Below, piece after piece: positions 39,606 to 53,500 of a stretch of DNA of 64,000 nt; positions within the stretch are counted from its first letter, which is position 1, and every line of letters begins with the position of its first letter. Source of the DNA: Engraulis encrasicolus (taxonomy: Eukaryota > Chordata > Actinopteri > Clupeiformes > Engraulidae); the NCBI RefSeq assembly GCF_034702125.1, contig NC_085869.1, forward strand, positions 52,162,550 to 52,226,549, given 5' to 3'. A program made the translations under genes and the position numbers. The notes under the pieces were generated by a model, which worked only from the letters and a program-made list of their open reading frames with translations, made no database searches and was not told the DNA's origin.

Positions 39606-39972
39606 CGAACATTGAGCACAGACAGGAACGAGGTGCTGCTAAAGCAACTGCCCCTTTGCCGTAGAGAACAACAATGCCCGTTTTGAAAGTTCTTCTTTGA
39701 AAGTTTCTTCTCACATTGTACTGTGGTCCACATTTTGACATGATAGTCTAAAAATGCTTCACGATCAAAAGCATGTCACAATGATGGCCAGATTCTTCAC
39801 AGATGTCCTCTGTCAGTTTCTTCCCCCCACTAAAATAGTCATTAACTACCAGACAATTATTGTTGATTGTGATATAGATAATTTCTTTTGTCTCATATAA
39901 TTGCACTATACAATTTGTGATTATAATATGGTCACACTATCTATGCAGCATGCATTTGCTGATATCGACCTA

Positions 39973-40020
39973 TACTGTACAGTACTCAGTACACAGTACA
40001 CCGTACACAGTACACAGTAT
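39973..40020. repeat. short tandem repeat of GTACACA units
   Basis: gtacacagtac-type units, about five, imperfect. Confidence 0.75.
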
Positions 40021-40182
40021 TACAATTTAAATATAAGCATAAAAGCAGAACTTCAAGCATATCTCATCCATCCACATCAGTGAGTGACTAAGCTTTTCCT
40101 GAGTTGTTCCCCCATATCGTGAGAAAGGACCTGCCATCAAAGCTTAACTGTCAGGTAGGTGGTGGTGGGGTAGACTGGTCAT

Positions 40183-40348
40183 GGGGGTTGGTCCGCTGAC
40201 ACCATTGGCTGGGTCTGGGACAAAAATCATGTAATAGCTCCCCCCACCTCAATGATGTTCTAAAGGGGACACAATTCTGCACCACCACCCCTTCCTGGGC
40301 CCGGCACAACTGACCCTTTTGCACCTCCCCTTGTCGGCTTCCCTGGTA
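40183..40348 (+). repeat. GC-rich dispersed repeat family, copy
   Basis: Contains ccgctgacaccattggctgg and cttgtcggcttccctgg. Divergent at the core. Confidence 0.6.
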
Positions 40349-40762
40349 AGGGGGGTTGGTCTGTCGTCTGCGACTCTACCGTAGAAGTAATTAAAATCTC
40401 AGCGGCAGGCATTGCTGGGGCCGTGCAGACATGCGGATATGCTCTCCGACAATGGAGGTCATTCTTCTTGACTGACTGGACCCTAAAGCCAGGGGCATCT
40501 GCCTTGCTGAAAGCAACCAGCCTGGTTGGGGTGAACTCTGCAAATAAGTCTCTCGTCCCGAGTCATTAAAAGCATGTTACCCTTCTGCTCATCTGGAAAC
40601 CGGACTGCTGTGAGGAAATTTGAGTTTTATTGCCGCTGGCCGTCTCTCTCCCCACGGGCGGGCACTCTTGCAAGAAATGGATTAGCTTTGGTGGTGGGCG
40701 TGGAGGAGCAAATCTTCGAAGATGTATTTCTGAAGATGCTGTTTCTGTTTTTCTTCCATCCT

Positions 40763-40763
<1 letters not shown>

Positions 40764-40856
<93 letters not shown>
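40764..40856. repeat. (TC)n microsatellite
   Basis: About 45 TC units in a wider pyrimidine-rich stretch reaching 40980. Confidence 0.96.
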
Positions 40857-40859
<3 letters not shown>

Positions 40860-41142
40860 CTCCTCCCCCTCTCTCTTTCTCTGCCACATTCTCATTCTGT
40901 ATCTTTCTTTCCCTCTCCACCTCTCTTGCTGTGTATCTCTCTCTGTCTCTCATCCTCTCTATCTGTCCGTCCGTCTCCCTCCCACAATGGTAATCAAAAT
41001 GTTGGAATGCTCGGCAACAGATTAGGGAAGTTGTTTTCCCTGCCTCACTGCCCAGATCCTGGACACACAACTTTCATAAGGAGGCTTAGGACTTTAGCCT
41101 GTCTTTAGCTTTGGCTAACGCTGGGAGGTTGCTGTGGGCCCA

Positions 41143-41280
41143 GCGCCGCTGACAGCTTTGGCTGGGCCCAGGACAAAGTCATCTGAATGGGCCCCCCACC
41201 CAATACATACAATGTAATGAGATCCCAATTCCCCCCACCCCCTCTGGGCCCGGGACAAATGACCCCTTTGGCTTCCCTGT
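41143..41280 (+). repeat. GC-rich dispersed repeat family, copy
   Basis: Contains gccgctgacagctttggctg and atacatacaatgtaatgaga, close to the 6951 copy. Confidence 0.7.
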
Positions 41281-41482
41281 GTGGGTCCACTATCCCAGCC
41301 TGCAGTGCCTCATATAAAACTGGAGAATTTGGGAAGCCAGACACTGCAAACAGGCCACTCAAACATAATACGTCCTGAAAGCGTGGCGCTTTAGGGGGAA
41401 GTCCATCAACAGGGCTTACCTCTGAGACGGAGGATAGCTGGGGTTTACCTTAAATGAGAGCACCCCCCTCTCCTGCCCACCT

Positions 41483-41669
<187 letters not shown>

Positions 41670-42009
41670 CACACACACCTCAACTTGATCCACTGAAAGG
41701 TAATCGTCTCATAAGGACGTCTGGCAGGAAGTCAAGGCAGCAAAGTCATTGGGGATTACTGTCTAGAAAAATAGTGAATATTTCATGGTCCTCCATTCCA
41801 TAGGCTTTTCCTCTCAAGGGCCATTTTCAGATTGTTGACAACCAGAGATGACGCTGACGATAATGGATATATCCCTACATAGCCTATACAAGGTGCTCTG
41901 TCGAGATGGGCTGCTATGTGGAGATGAGATGCAGCTGAAGCCCAATCCAAACCCTCACCTTAGCCTCTACAGTTGCTACCATTGACGTACTGTATATATT
42001 GCTACTGCG

Positions 42010-42310
42010 GTGCATTGTGGCCAGGGCCGGATTAAGATACCCGGGGCCCCAAGGCTACAGGTTGCGGTGGGGGCCTCTTTGGAAGGAAAATTTCAGTGTC
42101 ATAATTATGAGCTAGGCATTAAGGATAATGTGTCTAGCAACTGTAGAGAGGAGTATGGTTCAAAAGATAACATGGTTCAAAACTGTACTCAACACCTCAA
42201 ATGAATTCTACAATATTTCATCTGGTCACAATTCTGCAATGTATGTTTTACTTTTGGACAATCAGGCCCCCCAGGCAACTGGGGACCCCTAGGCTGCAGC
42301 CATATCTAGC
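42010..42310. repeat. fragment of a GGGCCCC-rich dispersed element
   Basis: Starts ccagggccggattaagatac and includes ggggccccaaggctac, with caggccccccaggcaactg-like sequence near the right. It resembles a teleost MITE but I cannot define both ends. Confidence 0.35.
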
Positions 42311-43468
42311 CTGTGTGTTAATCAAGCCCTGATTGTAACTTTGTTGCACAGCTCGACAGGTTGCTCATTAGCACGATGCCGGTTTGAAATGTATGGACTT
42401 ATGCTGTTTTGGCACAATGGTGCTTTCATATTGTGTCCTCCGAAGTCCATCTGTGACATGGGCTGGACAAAGGCACCATGGGGTTAACCTTTGGCCCCTA
42501 TGCCTGTGAGGAGAGGTCAATCTATTGAACCCCCATATATCATATGAACATCAACAGACCCAAATATTGTCAAGACAAAGTGTGTCATTCAGATGTGTAC
42601 TCCTTTTGTAGGTTGATCCATGTGGGCACGTGGTATTCATATTGATTCCAATTAAAAGCAGGTGGCATATTGAGCAGTGACACTGCCAGCTCGGTAGCCT
42701 TTTGTGCTCTAAAAGGCTATTTCACTGCTGCAGGGTAAAGACATTGGCCCAAACTTAACTGCAAGTTCTTTTTCCAACATTGGACATAAAGATTCTGTGA
42801 AACCCAAATGTGCAGGAAAATATGTCACTTTAAAATATACTATAATATAATACCGTAATTAGAAATCAGATATGCGCTGATTACAAGTCAACCATTGTCA
42901 CAGGATGTCAGCCAGTATGACTTCTTGCTACGTATTTATATATGGCCCATTTAGCCCATTTCGCACTGCTAATTCAGTCATTCCCCCAGTCTTGAATTAT
43001 AGATACAGTGTATTACAGCGACTGGAAGATTTTAACTAATGGCATACTAACAGCACACTGGGGCTTAATGCCTGGCCATTTATTGTATGACTCATAATCA
43101 TTTCTATATTCAGGATTATCAGACTTGCCAAGCCCTAGGCAGTGGTCGTATGTAATCTTTTTTTTCTTTTCCAAATGACATTTAATATGGTGGGGGGGGG
43201 GGTCTATTTGAAGGCACATGCATTTGCTCATTCAGTCCCCACTGTAATAAAGACAGCCCTGATAGCTCATCTAGAAATTGTGAATTAGCTGATGATTAGC
43301 AAATAGCTATAGTTTTTAGTATTCTCTGAAAGAGAGGGAAGCAACTGTTGGAAGAGCGTGGTATTTATTGTGCATTAGTCGTGGACCGGTGAGAGAGGGG
43401 AAAAAAATCCTGATCTGTGGAAAAGTGGGCACTGAACGATCGGAAAAGAAAGCAGTGGGGCAGCACAG

Positions 43469-43586
<118 letters not shown>

Positions 43587-44039
43587 GGGCTACACAGTTT
43601 CACGTGACACAGTAATAAAACTAAACTTGGGACTGTGGAGTTTGGTTGGTTTGAAACGTGAACAACGCAGATCAAAGCCACCCAAAGGAGACATGATATT
43701 CCACCGCCCACTAAATCACTGTCAAGTGCATCCACGGTTGGCCAGTCCTGTCTCCAATTTCCTTTTGTTTCAGAGAGCGGGTAGGTTGGATACTCTTGGC
43801 AGCAACATGGCAGTCATGTGCCTCGCTTTTACATTTCTATTTGTGATAGTGAGTGCTTTTGTAGGACAGATGTCATAGAAACAGGATAGCAACATTTCAT
43901 AAACTACTTGAGCCATTTATTCACCCTATATAGTAGGTGGCATTGTGCATTGGACATAGCTTGTAATATTCTAAAATCAAACTATGGCATGTGTATTTGC
44001 AGGGGAGACTATTTAAAACATGTATTGTTTTTTAAAAAA

Positions 44040-44226
44040 TATATTTTTAGGGGCTTTTTTGCCTTTATTTGACAGGACAGTTGAAGATGGTGACAGGAAG
44101 TGAATGGGACAGAGAGACAGGGGAGGATTGGGAAATGACCCCAGCCGGACTCGAACCGGGGTCCCTGTGGGTGGGCATGCAAGTCCAAATGTGGGGGGCT
44201 TAGCGCGCTGCGCCACAGCACCCCTT
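44040..44226 (-). mobile_element. tRNA-derived SINE, minus orientation
   Basis: On the minus strand the B-box-like segment CCCGGTTCGAGTCCGG is followed by the body with CACTTCCTGTCACC and a tail with AAAGGCAAAAAAGCCCC, the same family as 15605-15775. Confidence 0.8.
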
Positions 44227-45438
44227 AAAACATGTATTGTTGACCTTTTTTACATGTTGTTTTAAACCAGAGTAGGGATTACCTTTTTATTGATATTTGC
44301 TCTATGGGTACAAACACACAGCGACTCCCATGTTAAGTTAAAATGTCATGTCTTCATCTTTAATATGAAGTTAGAAAAATGCTTCCAAAATATTTATATA
44401 TATTTACACATACTGTTGATATTTACACAGGTACTACAAGTGAACAAAATCAGTAACGATATGTACATGCTCTCTAACATTTGGCACACACTGTCATGCA
44501 ACACACATCTATCCATTTACAACACAAACACAATATCATGCACTTCAGATTTGTCAGCAACATGGCAGAGTTTTGATAAAAGGCCATCCGAGTTTCTTTG
44601 CTCTCACAGTAACAAAATGCACACTTTGTATTACTATAGTAGTAGAAAAGAATCCGTTATTGCCTGAGTTCATTAAAAAAAGATATGGCAATGACAGGAT
44701 AGCCCTTCAGTTAACACAAAGCTTACTAAACCAAATACAATGCAGCTTGAGCAAGAAATGCTTGCAGAAAAGCACTGATGTGGTTCCAGTTGACTTTTGC
44801 CATTTGGTCTCTAGACTAAACAATTAGCGACAGGAAAGGCGAAGAGAGGCGTAAAAGGAAACAACGGCGGCTCAAAGTCGTCAAAGGCACGCGGCCTAAA
44901 CAAATCAGGGAGCCGGGGCAAACCATAACACTGTATCTGCACACTCAGCAAGTTGTCACACACAGCACACACACTCTTCAAACAGACAGAGTTACGACTT
45001 CAGGAACAAGTCATATCGGAGAGAGAGAACACAATGCTGGAGTGTGATTCCAGACTGCAAGTTAGTTGCTAGTCAGATAGCAGCTTATTTGGTTTCCAAT
45101 GGGTAATTGCATTGCAACCAACTAAGTCAGCTAATGCAGTCAGTGACAAGGTCATTGACATTTTCTAAGAAGCAGATGTCAGGGTGGTGTAACCACAGCT
45201 AAATGCCACCATGGTTTGGATTTGTTGTTGTGGTTGTTGTTGTTTTTACTTGATTACCGGTATCTAAGAAGCATATTCATTGCTTGTACATTCATTACCA
45301 ATTGTTAATTCATTCATGGGCATTAGCTGTGGTTGAACCACCTGACGTAACCTCTGCAACCAAAAAAAACGTCAATGGCCCAACTATGGTTTTGGGAAAC
45401 ACTCTCCCGAGCAGGAAATGCTGGCAAGATAAGTAAAG

Positions 45439-45798
45439 TACACAGTAAAAAGAAAAGGTTCCTCGAAAGAACCCTCTGTTGGCTCATGGGGGACCCTAAA
45501 AAAGTTCCTCTCAGGAAACATAAAAGATAGAGGAAGAACTTAAAAGTTCTGAGAAGATACCCAAGGTCCCTTGGAGAAGCTTTAGAGGTTTCTTCCACAG
45601 TGGCAACCCAAGCTTCCTCAAAGAACCTTTCGGTTACTGGGTTGTCTCAGGAACCATGAGGTTCTTTCAAGAACAATTTGTCACATACAGTATACGTATT
45701 CACTCTAAGATCTTTTGGATAGCACAGAGAACTTTTAGGGTTTCCTCGACAGTGACAAAATGAAGGTTCTTTGGGGAACCTTTAATGTTTTCAGTGTA
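45439..45798. mobile_element. MITE rich in GGTTCTTT/AAAGAACC motifs
   Basis: Starts tacacagtaaaaagaaaagg and ends ctttaatgttttcagtgta, an imperfect terminal inverted repeat. Many internal aggttcctc/gaagaacc motifs in both orientations. Confidence 0.7.
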
Positions 45799-46751
45799 GG
45801 TGAGAGACAAGGCCTCAGTGGGTTACGCTGAATTGGCTTCCATCCCATTTGGACACTGGGACATCAAGATGACATCACTGCCATCAACACTGCTGATCAA
45901 TGACACGTTCACAACAAATGACTTCAATATTCAAATATTCAAATATACTAGATATCCTTCATGTTCTGGTCCTCTGATTAAAGGACCATTTTTTCCACAG
46001 CGTAACTGCTGGTTGTTGAGTAACAGAATGTTATAAAGTTAAATGCCACAACTTATGAAAGTCTTAAAGCTATATTAACAAAACGCACAAAAAACATTAA
46101 AGCCACTTTTTGTATTGTGGCTGCCCTTTTGGTCACTTTTTAAATGCTTAATTAGATAAAAGGAAACTAAGTGCTTGTTCTTGCTCCGTTAGTATATGTA
46201 TACGTGTGGTATGAATAGGCAGGCAGTTCATTTAGACAATCCTACTCCACAGGTAAGAATACACTATCCTCTCCCGAGTGCTACAACTGCAATTTGACTT
46301 CTGTGATAGTGCATTGAATGCAGTGTTTTGGACATGGAAACACTGCAAACTGCAAACATCTGCACAAACACGGCATTTTAATGCAGTATGCAGTGTGTTG
46401 GGCATGAGAACACTCCAATCCTACAAAAAAAACTGCAGTTAAATAAAACTGCTGGTAAAAATGAACTATCCTCTGTGAATAGCAATACAATAGGAAGGAG
46501 AGGATGTTATCAGCTCAACCTGGAAAATAAGAGCTGCACTCCACACTGTGACCTCAGGGCGTAACATTTTATATCAACACGTAATACAAAAATAAATACT
46601 ATGAATATATATATTATATGTACACACAGTTGATATCGACCGTACGACAAACAGACAGACAAAAAGGACTTAAACACAATACTTAAACATTTTCACCGTA
46701 ATAAACATCACTAGGGTGACCTCCCATTCCTTGTTAAATTCTCACAACTGT

Positions 46752-46790
46752 AAAAAAAAAAAAAAAAAGAAAGAAAGAAAGAAAGAAAAA
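46752..46790. repeat. poly(A) plus (GAAA)n
   Basis: About 17 A followed by five GAAA units. It may be the tail of a retroposed copy. Confidence 0.85.
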
Positions 46791-47295
46791 GCACTGTGAC
46801 ACCCCCCCTCCCATCCCACCCCTTACAGGTTAATACATGCTGGGGGAAAATATGAAAGGTAGGACTTCAACCCTCATTGTGAGACCAAGAAACACAAACA
46901 GACAGAAGGAGCTATATGCACATCTGAGATATAGTGTTGATAGGGTTGAAAAAGAGCTATCAGACTGTGCGGTTAATAGGTTGAAAAGTGAGGGTGAAAA
47001 AGTGGTAAATAATTGTGTTAACACTTCATTGGTAAGAGGTAAGAATAAAGCAAAGGTAGTAACAACAATAACAGCAACTCACATTACCATTTCATTATTT
47101 TCTGTTTCTGTTTTTATAGTAAGTGCTTTTTTAATGTCATACCCTCTAGGGGCACTTTGCCCTTTTTATTTTTAGAAAAAAGAAGTCTGTTGTCTCTCTC
47201 CAGTACACTGCCTGTAGAGTCTTAGTTAAGAAGAACACATGGTGGCAAAGATTCCTAACTTCACTGTCCTCATGCAGTCTTCTTGCCATGCATCG

Positions 47296-47905
47296 CTCAA
47301 GCATGGCTGAGGAGAGACAGGCCAGTTGATGATGAGGGGAAGAGTAGTGGTGATGAGCAAGAAGTTCACGGTGGAACGCACGTCGCATGTCATCGCTGTC
47401 CAGCAGAAACCTCATATCTCCACCTTTAAAATACTAATTATTATCATCATTTTTTTTTTCAAATATACCAGTTGAGTTCAGTACAATATTGGTGGGTTTC
47501 CAGGAGTATATGACTTTTATAAATGATTTAAAACCCACTTATTTTATTTAGAAAATAGTTGTTTGAAACAAATAATTAGATCAAAAGATTAAATAAGATT
47601 ATAATAATTCTAAGATAGAGTGGAGATACAAGGTTTCTGCCAGTCAATGACGATATCACATGTCAAGCATATCTCAATAGTTGAGGGCGAGAATGACTGT
47701 GATAACGTTGAGCAAGAAGCTTGCAGTAAAACACGGATCCCTCAAGCACAGCTGAGTGGATACCAGTTGAGGGTGAGGATGAAGGAAGTGATGAATATCA
47801 AGAAGCTCACAGTAGGACATGGCGCCACTCAAGCATGGCTGAAGAGAAGAAAGTTGACTGTGAGGATGACTGTGGTGACGAGTAGCGAGAGGCTCGGAGC
47901 TTGAC
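47296..47905 (-). repeat. degenerate tandem copies of the LYPD6 GPI-signal-coding segment
   Basis: The segment coding for the LYPD6 tail and stop (47828 to about 47905) recurs three more times downstream in the gene's transcriptional direction, starting near 47741, 47663 and 47296. Shared plus-strand landmarks are ctcaagcatggctga (identical at 47828 and 47296), agttgagggtgaggatga (47741 copy) against agttgagggcgagaatga (47663 copy), and caagaagctcacag. Spacing is 87, 78 and 367 bp. The copies are diverged and carry no open frame of use. Confidence 0.6.
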
Positions 47906-48008
47906 TCGAAGACCCGCTGAGAGGAGACGTTGTGGCGAAGAGGGCGTCTGACTCATTCCGAGGAACCGCCATGTTGCAGATGTTCCCTTCGCAGCATGCT
48001 GTGCACAC
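47829..48008 (-). CDS. LYPD6: LYPD6 coding exon 4, C-terminal (residues 117-175)
   Basis: Acceptor aaccaacag|GTGTGC, phase 0. Encodes [20 protein letters not shown], a Ser/Thr stretch and the hydrophobic tail [17 protein letters not shown] ending SHA, then TGA at 47831-47829. The NICN close of the LU fold is followed by a typical GPI-attachment signal. The tail differs from human LYPD6 in sequence but not in character. Confidence 0.93.
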   Translation of the reverse strand: MCTACCEGNICNMAVPRNESDALFATTSPLSGSSSQAPSLSLLVTTVILTVNFLLFSHA

Positions 48009-49573
48009 CTGTTGGTTCAGAGGATGAGAAATTACACAAACAGATTAGAGAGAAGTGAGTGAGTTTCATCATTTGTTATAAGCCGTTAAGACATGGCCCC
48101 TTTAATAATAAACTGGCTGTTACAAGAATGGCAAGGACCAAGATGTAATGCATTACTAAAGGCACTGTATAATGATTCCAGGAATATAGAATGTGGAATT
48201 ATGACCACTAGCAAGACCATTATCAGAGTGGTATAGTACTATGGTATGCCATATTTTCAGTGTAGGCCTATATTACGCTGGTGGAACGGTGTTCATTATG
48301 GGGCTACCACAGTCTACACTGTACTATGCTCATAACACATACATCTATGGACAGTGTGAGGAGACTAAGGTTGTTCCTAGGAAATCTGTGATCAAACCTG
48401 TCTTAGGTTGCTCTTAGCGACAGTTAAAGGTTGTTCCTAAAACATGTTTGTTCAAACCTGTGACTGTGATGACTTAGATGCCATAGATCATGATCAAGAT
48501 TTGAAGGACACACTGGCCATACACTCCCCTCACCCACCTGTCACTGTAGGGTCACAGGTATTGGAATTGGAAAACCATTAGCCTGTGGTTGTCCCAAGAT
48601 TTCACAAACACACAGCACCATTCTTTTTCCATCTTGAAATCATATCATCATGATATAAATGTCTGTAATCTTTTTTAAGCAGCGTTTGTCTATGTATACA
48701 TGCACTGTTGACACTTGCTCATGAAAAAAGTCAGAGATGTTAACTCCTCGTCTGCCCTTAGGACTTCCACTCACTATGACCTCAGGGCGTAACATTTTGC
48801 ATGGCTCACCTAACATCAACACGTAACACAAAAAAGTCCCAAATGTTAATTCCTCGTCTGCTCTCAAGACGTCCAATTATTTCCATTTCCTAACACCAAT
48901 TGCTGTTAGCCCAGGCCCTGCCAACACAGGTGCTGGTCGCCCCAGGTTAGCGGCCCGTCAACGAATCCACCCCCTTCAGCCATTACTTCTCACCTCTGCT
49001 TCCTGAACCAATTTACTTGTCTGTCTCTGTGTGTATCTTCAGCACTCATGGCATGGCGTGCCTCTTTATCTTTTCACCTCACCTTTGTTTTCAATCACTG
49101 TGTGTGAACCCAGTGAAGCCGACAGGGGGGGAAAAACAGGTCACTTGTCCCGGGCCCGTGGAGAGAGGGGACCCAGAATTGGGTCATCATTACATTATAA
49201 GTATTGGGAGGTGGGCCCTTTGCAACGACTTTGTCCTGGGCCCAGCCACATCTGTCAACGGCCCTGTGTGCACCCATCACCATGCTCCTCCCCGCCCTAT
49301 CGTCTGAGTGACAAGCTTAACCTGCGCTGTTTGGCCTGAGCGGTGGCGACACGCACACCTTTCAACACAGATTAGCCTGACGGCTTGCTGAGAAAGAGCA
49401 GCCCCATCCCATCCCATCCCATCTCAGCCGTCATCTGTCTGCCTCTGCTCTGTCTATCTGCACTAGAGAGAGATCACTCAGGACGGAAGCATCTTCAGCT
49501 TAGCATAGAAAAGTGCACTAAAGTGGTGTTGACTGAGATGAATCGTCTTAGTTGAAATTGGAGGCATATACAG

Positions 49574-49613
<40 letters not shown>

Positions 49614-49697
49614 TGTGTGCTGACTGAGATGAATCGTCTTAGTTGAACTTGGAGACACACAGACACACAAACACAGACACGCACGCACACGCACGCG

Positions 49698-49777
<80 letters not shown>

Positions 49778-50441
49778 CGGTGTGTGCTGACTGAGATGAA
49801 TCGTCTTAGTTGAACTTGGAGACACACAGACACACAAACACAGACACGCACGCACGTACACACGCACGCACACGCACACACACACACACACACGCACACA
49901 CGTCACGCACATAGATACAGTATACACTTGTCCTCCCACTACACAGTATGTACTTGGAGGCTTTCCTCAAGTGGGCTTCTTTGTGTTGTTGGAGAGCAGG
50001 ATTGAAGATGAAGATAGGACTGATTAATAGCTGTGTACTCAGAGGGAACTGGAATAAAGAAGCTCCCACTGTCTATACAACCTCAAACATGCCAGAGATA
50101 AGGTCTAATGCTGAAGGAAAACTCTGCTCAGCTGGTATTTATTTCCATGTGTACTGTAAGTCTGTCTCTCGGTGCAGATCATAGTTGAAAGAGAGAGTAT
50201 TACTTCTCAACTTTGTTCTGAGGTCGTGAGACAAGTCTTTGACCTGCGGAGCTTACCGGTCCAGGTGATTTTGAGTTTCTATCTCTCTGAACCTGGTCCT
50301 CTTTAGGGCTTTAAGGCAATGAAAGTTGTTGGAGTTCATCTTATCACAATCATGCCTTCAAATCTAAATAAACAGATACATATACAAAGTATTTCTGCAT
50401 TCAAGTCAGGTCAAATATTTCTGTATATATATATATACCCA

Positions 50442-50515
<74 letters not shown>

Positions 50516-53500
50516 ATAAGTGTTTTTATGTCCCAACAAAACAACAAAAGTCATATCTGCATTTGGGTCCATTGACTGTGAAGTCTTTCTGGGTCCCAAA
50601 CATATTTGTTGAGGAGTTTTTATGGCTTGGAAGCTCCTCAAGCTAGCCGGTGCTCTCTATGTTTGGATATCCTAGCCTCAGATGGTTATCTGATGGGAGG
50701 TACAGACATTATTGTAGTGTGTGGTCCTTACCCTGAATCCCTCCTGGTCTATGTCAGAGCAGCCTGTGGAGAGACAGTCGTTGAGAGCCACGCAGCGCTT
50801 CGTCACAGACACAGAGGTGCCGTCCAGGTTTATCGTGTGCCGGGTGAAGCAATACCTTGCATCTGTAACGTAAAGTTGAAGTTGTAAAACAGAACATTAG
50901 CCAGGCCTCTAAAATAGCTTCTTTAAACTATGGTGTCGTGCAAAGGCGAAAGGCCATCATTTTCAACTGTGGCAGACAAGCGTTATCATGTGACCAGATC
51001 AAATATCTCAGGCAGTATTTTTCTTTTTGAGAAAACAAAATAATACATTGCCACAATGCTGAAAGTGGGAGATTTTCAAAGAAATCTTTAATTCCCATTT
51101 AAAACCTGTTTTATTCTGGAGAGCGTCCAGAATATCCAGTATCAATACAATGCAAGAATACCCACATGTAGGTACATTCTTGCTGTGGCCACCACCAGTA
51201 ACTGCAAAGCCGGGTTACCAACAGGCAGAGTAGGCAATTGCCTAGGGCCCCAGCAAAACTTCCCACTGAAGGGGCCCTCAACAATCAGCCCCGCCATTGT
51301 AAATGACGTCAAGCCAAAAACCAGATTCAGTGGTATGCACTGTATATTACAGTTTACTTATAAAAACCAGCAATGAGTGTACAAAAGCATACATAGCTTA
51401 CAAGCTGGACACCAGTAGTATTCTGCTAGCCTGTGAAATCCCATGCTGCTTTGCACAATCGCTCCGTTCTGAAAGACAGCATGGAGTCTACCCTCAGTGC
51501 AGGGTACCAGATCGTGGTCCCTGTCTCTATCCAATCAGAGAGCAGGGAGGAGTGGAAAGGCGACTTCTGTTTGTTTGAATAGATGCAACCGACACGATTG
51601 GCTATGGCTACATATGTCAAATGATACACATTCGTAGTGCCCAATAAAGAACCGTCGTCAATCGTAATCCACACACCCCCTACGGGCTTTACAGAAGGCA
51701 GGTCTCCAGACCTTATCTCACTTGTGTCTGGTGATAACCTGGCAAGTATCCCACAGCTGTAAAACAAAATGGGTGCCATCACTGCAAGGTTATGGGAAGA
51801 GCCATACCGTTTATTGATACCTGCCAAGTACTTAGAGGAACCTCTTAGTGCATACCATTCAGCTTGTGGAATGCTTTGGTGTTTTTTTTAACTACAGCAT
51901 TACTACAACATTTCTACAGTATTAGTACTTTGTTTAGTAAAACATTACTGTAAAGTTTACAGTGTATACCCTTATTTTAGGGTTTACACATTAGCTAGCC
52001 ACTAATACATGGTCAACTGGTGAACTGACTTCGAATACATGTTAAAACAAAATTGTAGACGTGTATTCATAAATGTGTTGTTAATTTCCAGTAAATCCTT
52101 TATAATTGATATTATCACAATAAGGACCTTGTAGGCCCTTGATTTTAATACTTGTCTTAAGTCACTTATACAGACAGTCATTAGACATGTGTTAGTGACA
52201 TGTGCAATATGTGAACTCTATTCAGAAGTGTGTTACCCACACTCATTCATATTTCAGATAAGAAGCTAAGATGTTTGTACCTTTAGGGCAGTAGAGGTCC
52301 GGGGCCCAGCGGTTGCACTCGTAGTTGTCCGTCGCCTCTTCACATGTGAAGCACTTGAATCCGCCCGGGTATGGAGTGGCTGAAGAGGAAGTAGAGAGGA
52401 AGATGGCAGCACCTTAGTATTTTATCGCATTGTTTTCCCACTTCAGATACATTTGTGAGATGCATAACATCCGCTCTCGTCTTCTAACATCTAATAAATC
52501 TCATGACAAAATGGCTACAGCGGCTTTATTCTGAGGTTTAGAGTGAAATGTCTCGTGATGTATTGGGCACAAATTTAAAATGATGTCAAATGTAAAAGTA
52601 AATAGGAATCAAAGAGCAATTTGTGTGAACAGTGAAGCAGTTTAAGCAGCACATTTATTTTGCAGGGTAAAAGTGGACTGTTTTCTTGGCAGAGAGCAGG
52701 CCTTGCGTAGGCTATAATTTATTGATCTTTGCTTTTAGCTAGGCTTGCTTGCTAAACTCCCGGAACATTCTTTGCGTGATTTACAGCCTAAATCTCACAA
52801 TCGCCACAATTGTATAATAGCCTAAATAAAAGTCTCTCACAGGAAACTTTTCACTTTTTTCCCCCAAAACCTCTTTTGACCACATCCAAACAATTAACTT
52901 AATCAACTTAAGCTGTGAACTTGGATGCCCCTGTGATGCAGCTTACAGTGATTGCAGGCCTAGCACAGTAAATGTGTCAGTGTTAATTCAACTCTTACAG
53001 AGTCAATTTGAACGCTTGTGCAGTTGATCCTACTCTGTTAGGTGTTGAATTAACCCTGTACTCTGTACAAATGTACTCTGTTCAACCCAAATTTCAAGCA
53101 CATTCCCTTTGCGCAAGTGTCCCAGTGGTATAAAAAAACCCACATCTATTCCCACCATCTGTTGTGATCCACCAAATGCACCGTTCACTTCCCAACACAT
53201 TTCATATCATCGCATCACAACACAACACATCTCGCTGGAGGTCTTAAGGGAGGGGCTCATCTGTTTCTTCACCCCTTTTTAACGACAGCTGAAAGGGTTT
53301 TGTAAGCGCCGTCACACAACTTGTGTTAGGGGGGTCTTAAAGCAGCGCTTGTCAGTCACGTTCATCCCATGCAATTCATCATGTGCGCCACATCCAAGCC
53401 CTCCACACCCCCACGTCACAGGCCTTCACATAGTCGCCGACCCACAGAGTCGATTTTACCAACAGGCAAACTAGGCAATTGCCTAGGGCCCCACCAAATC

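Noticed and set aside
43735..43878. Signal-peptide-like frame containing MAVMCLAFTFLFVIVSAF
   Set aside because: It stops a few residues later, has no donor or downstream partner and is probably chance.
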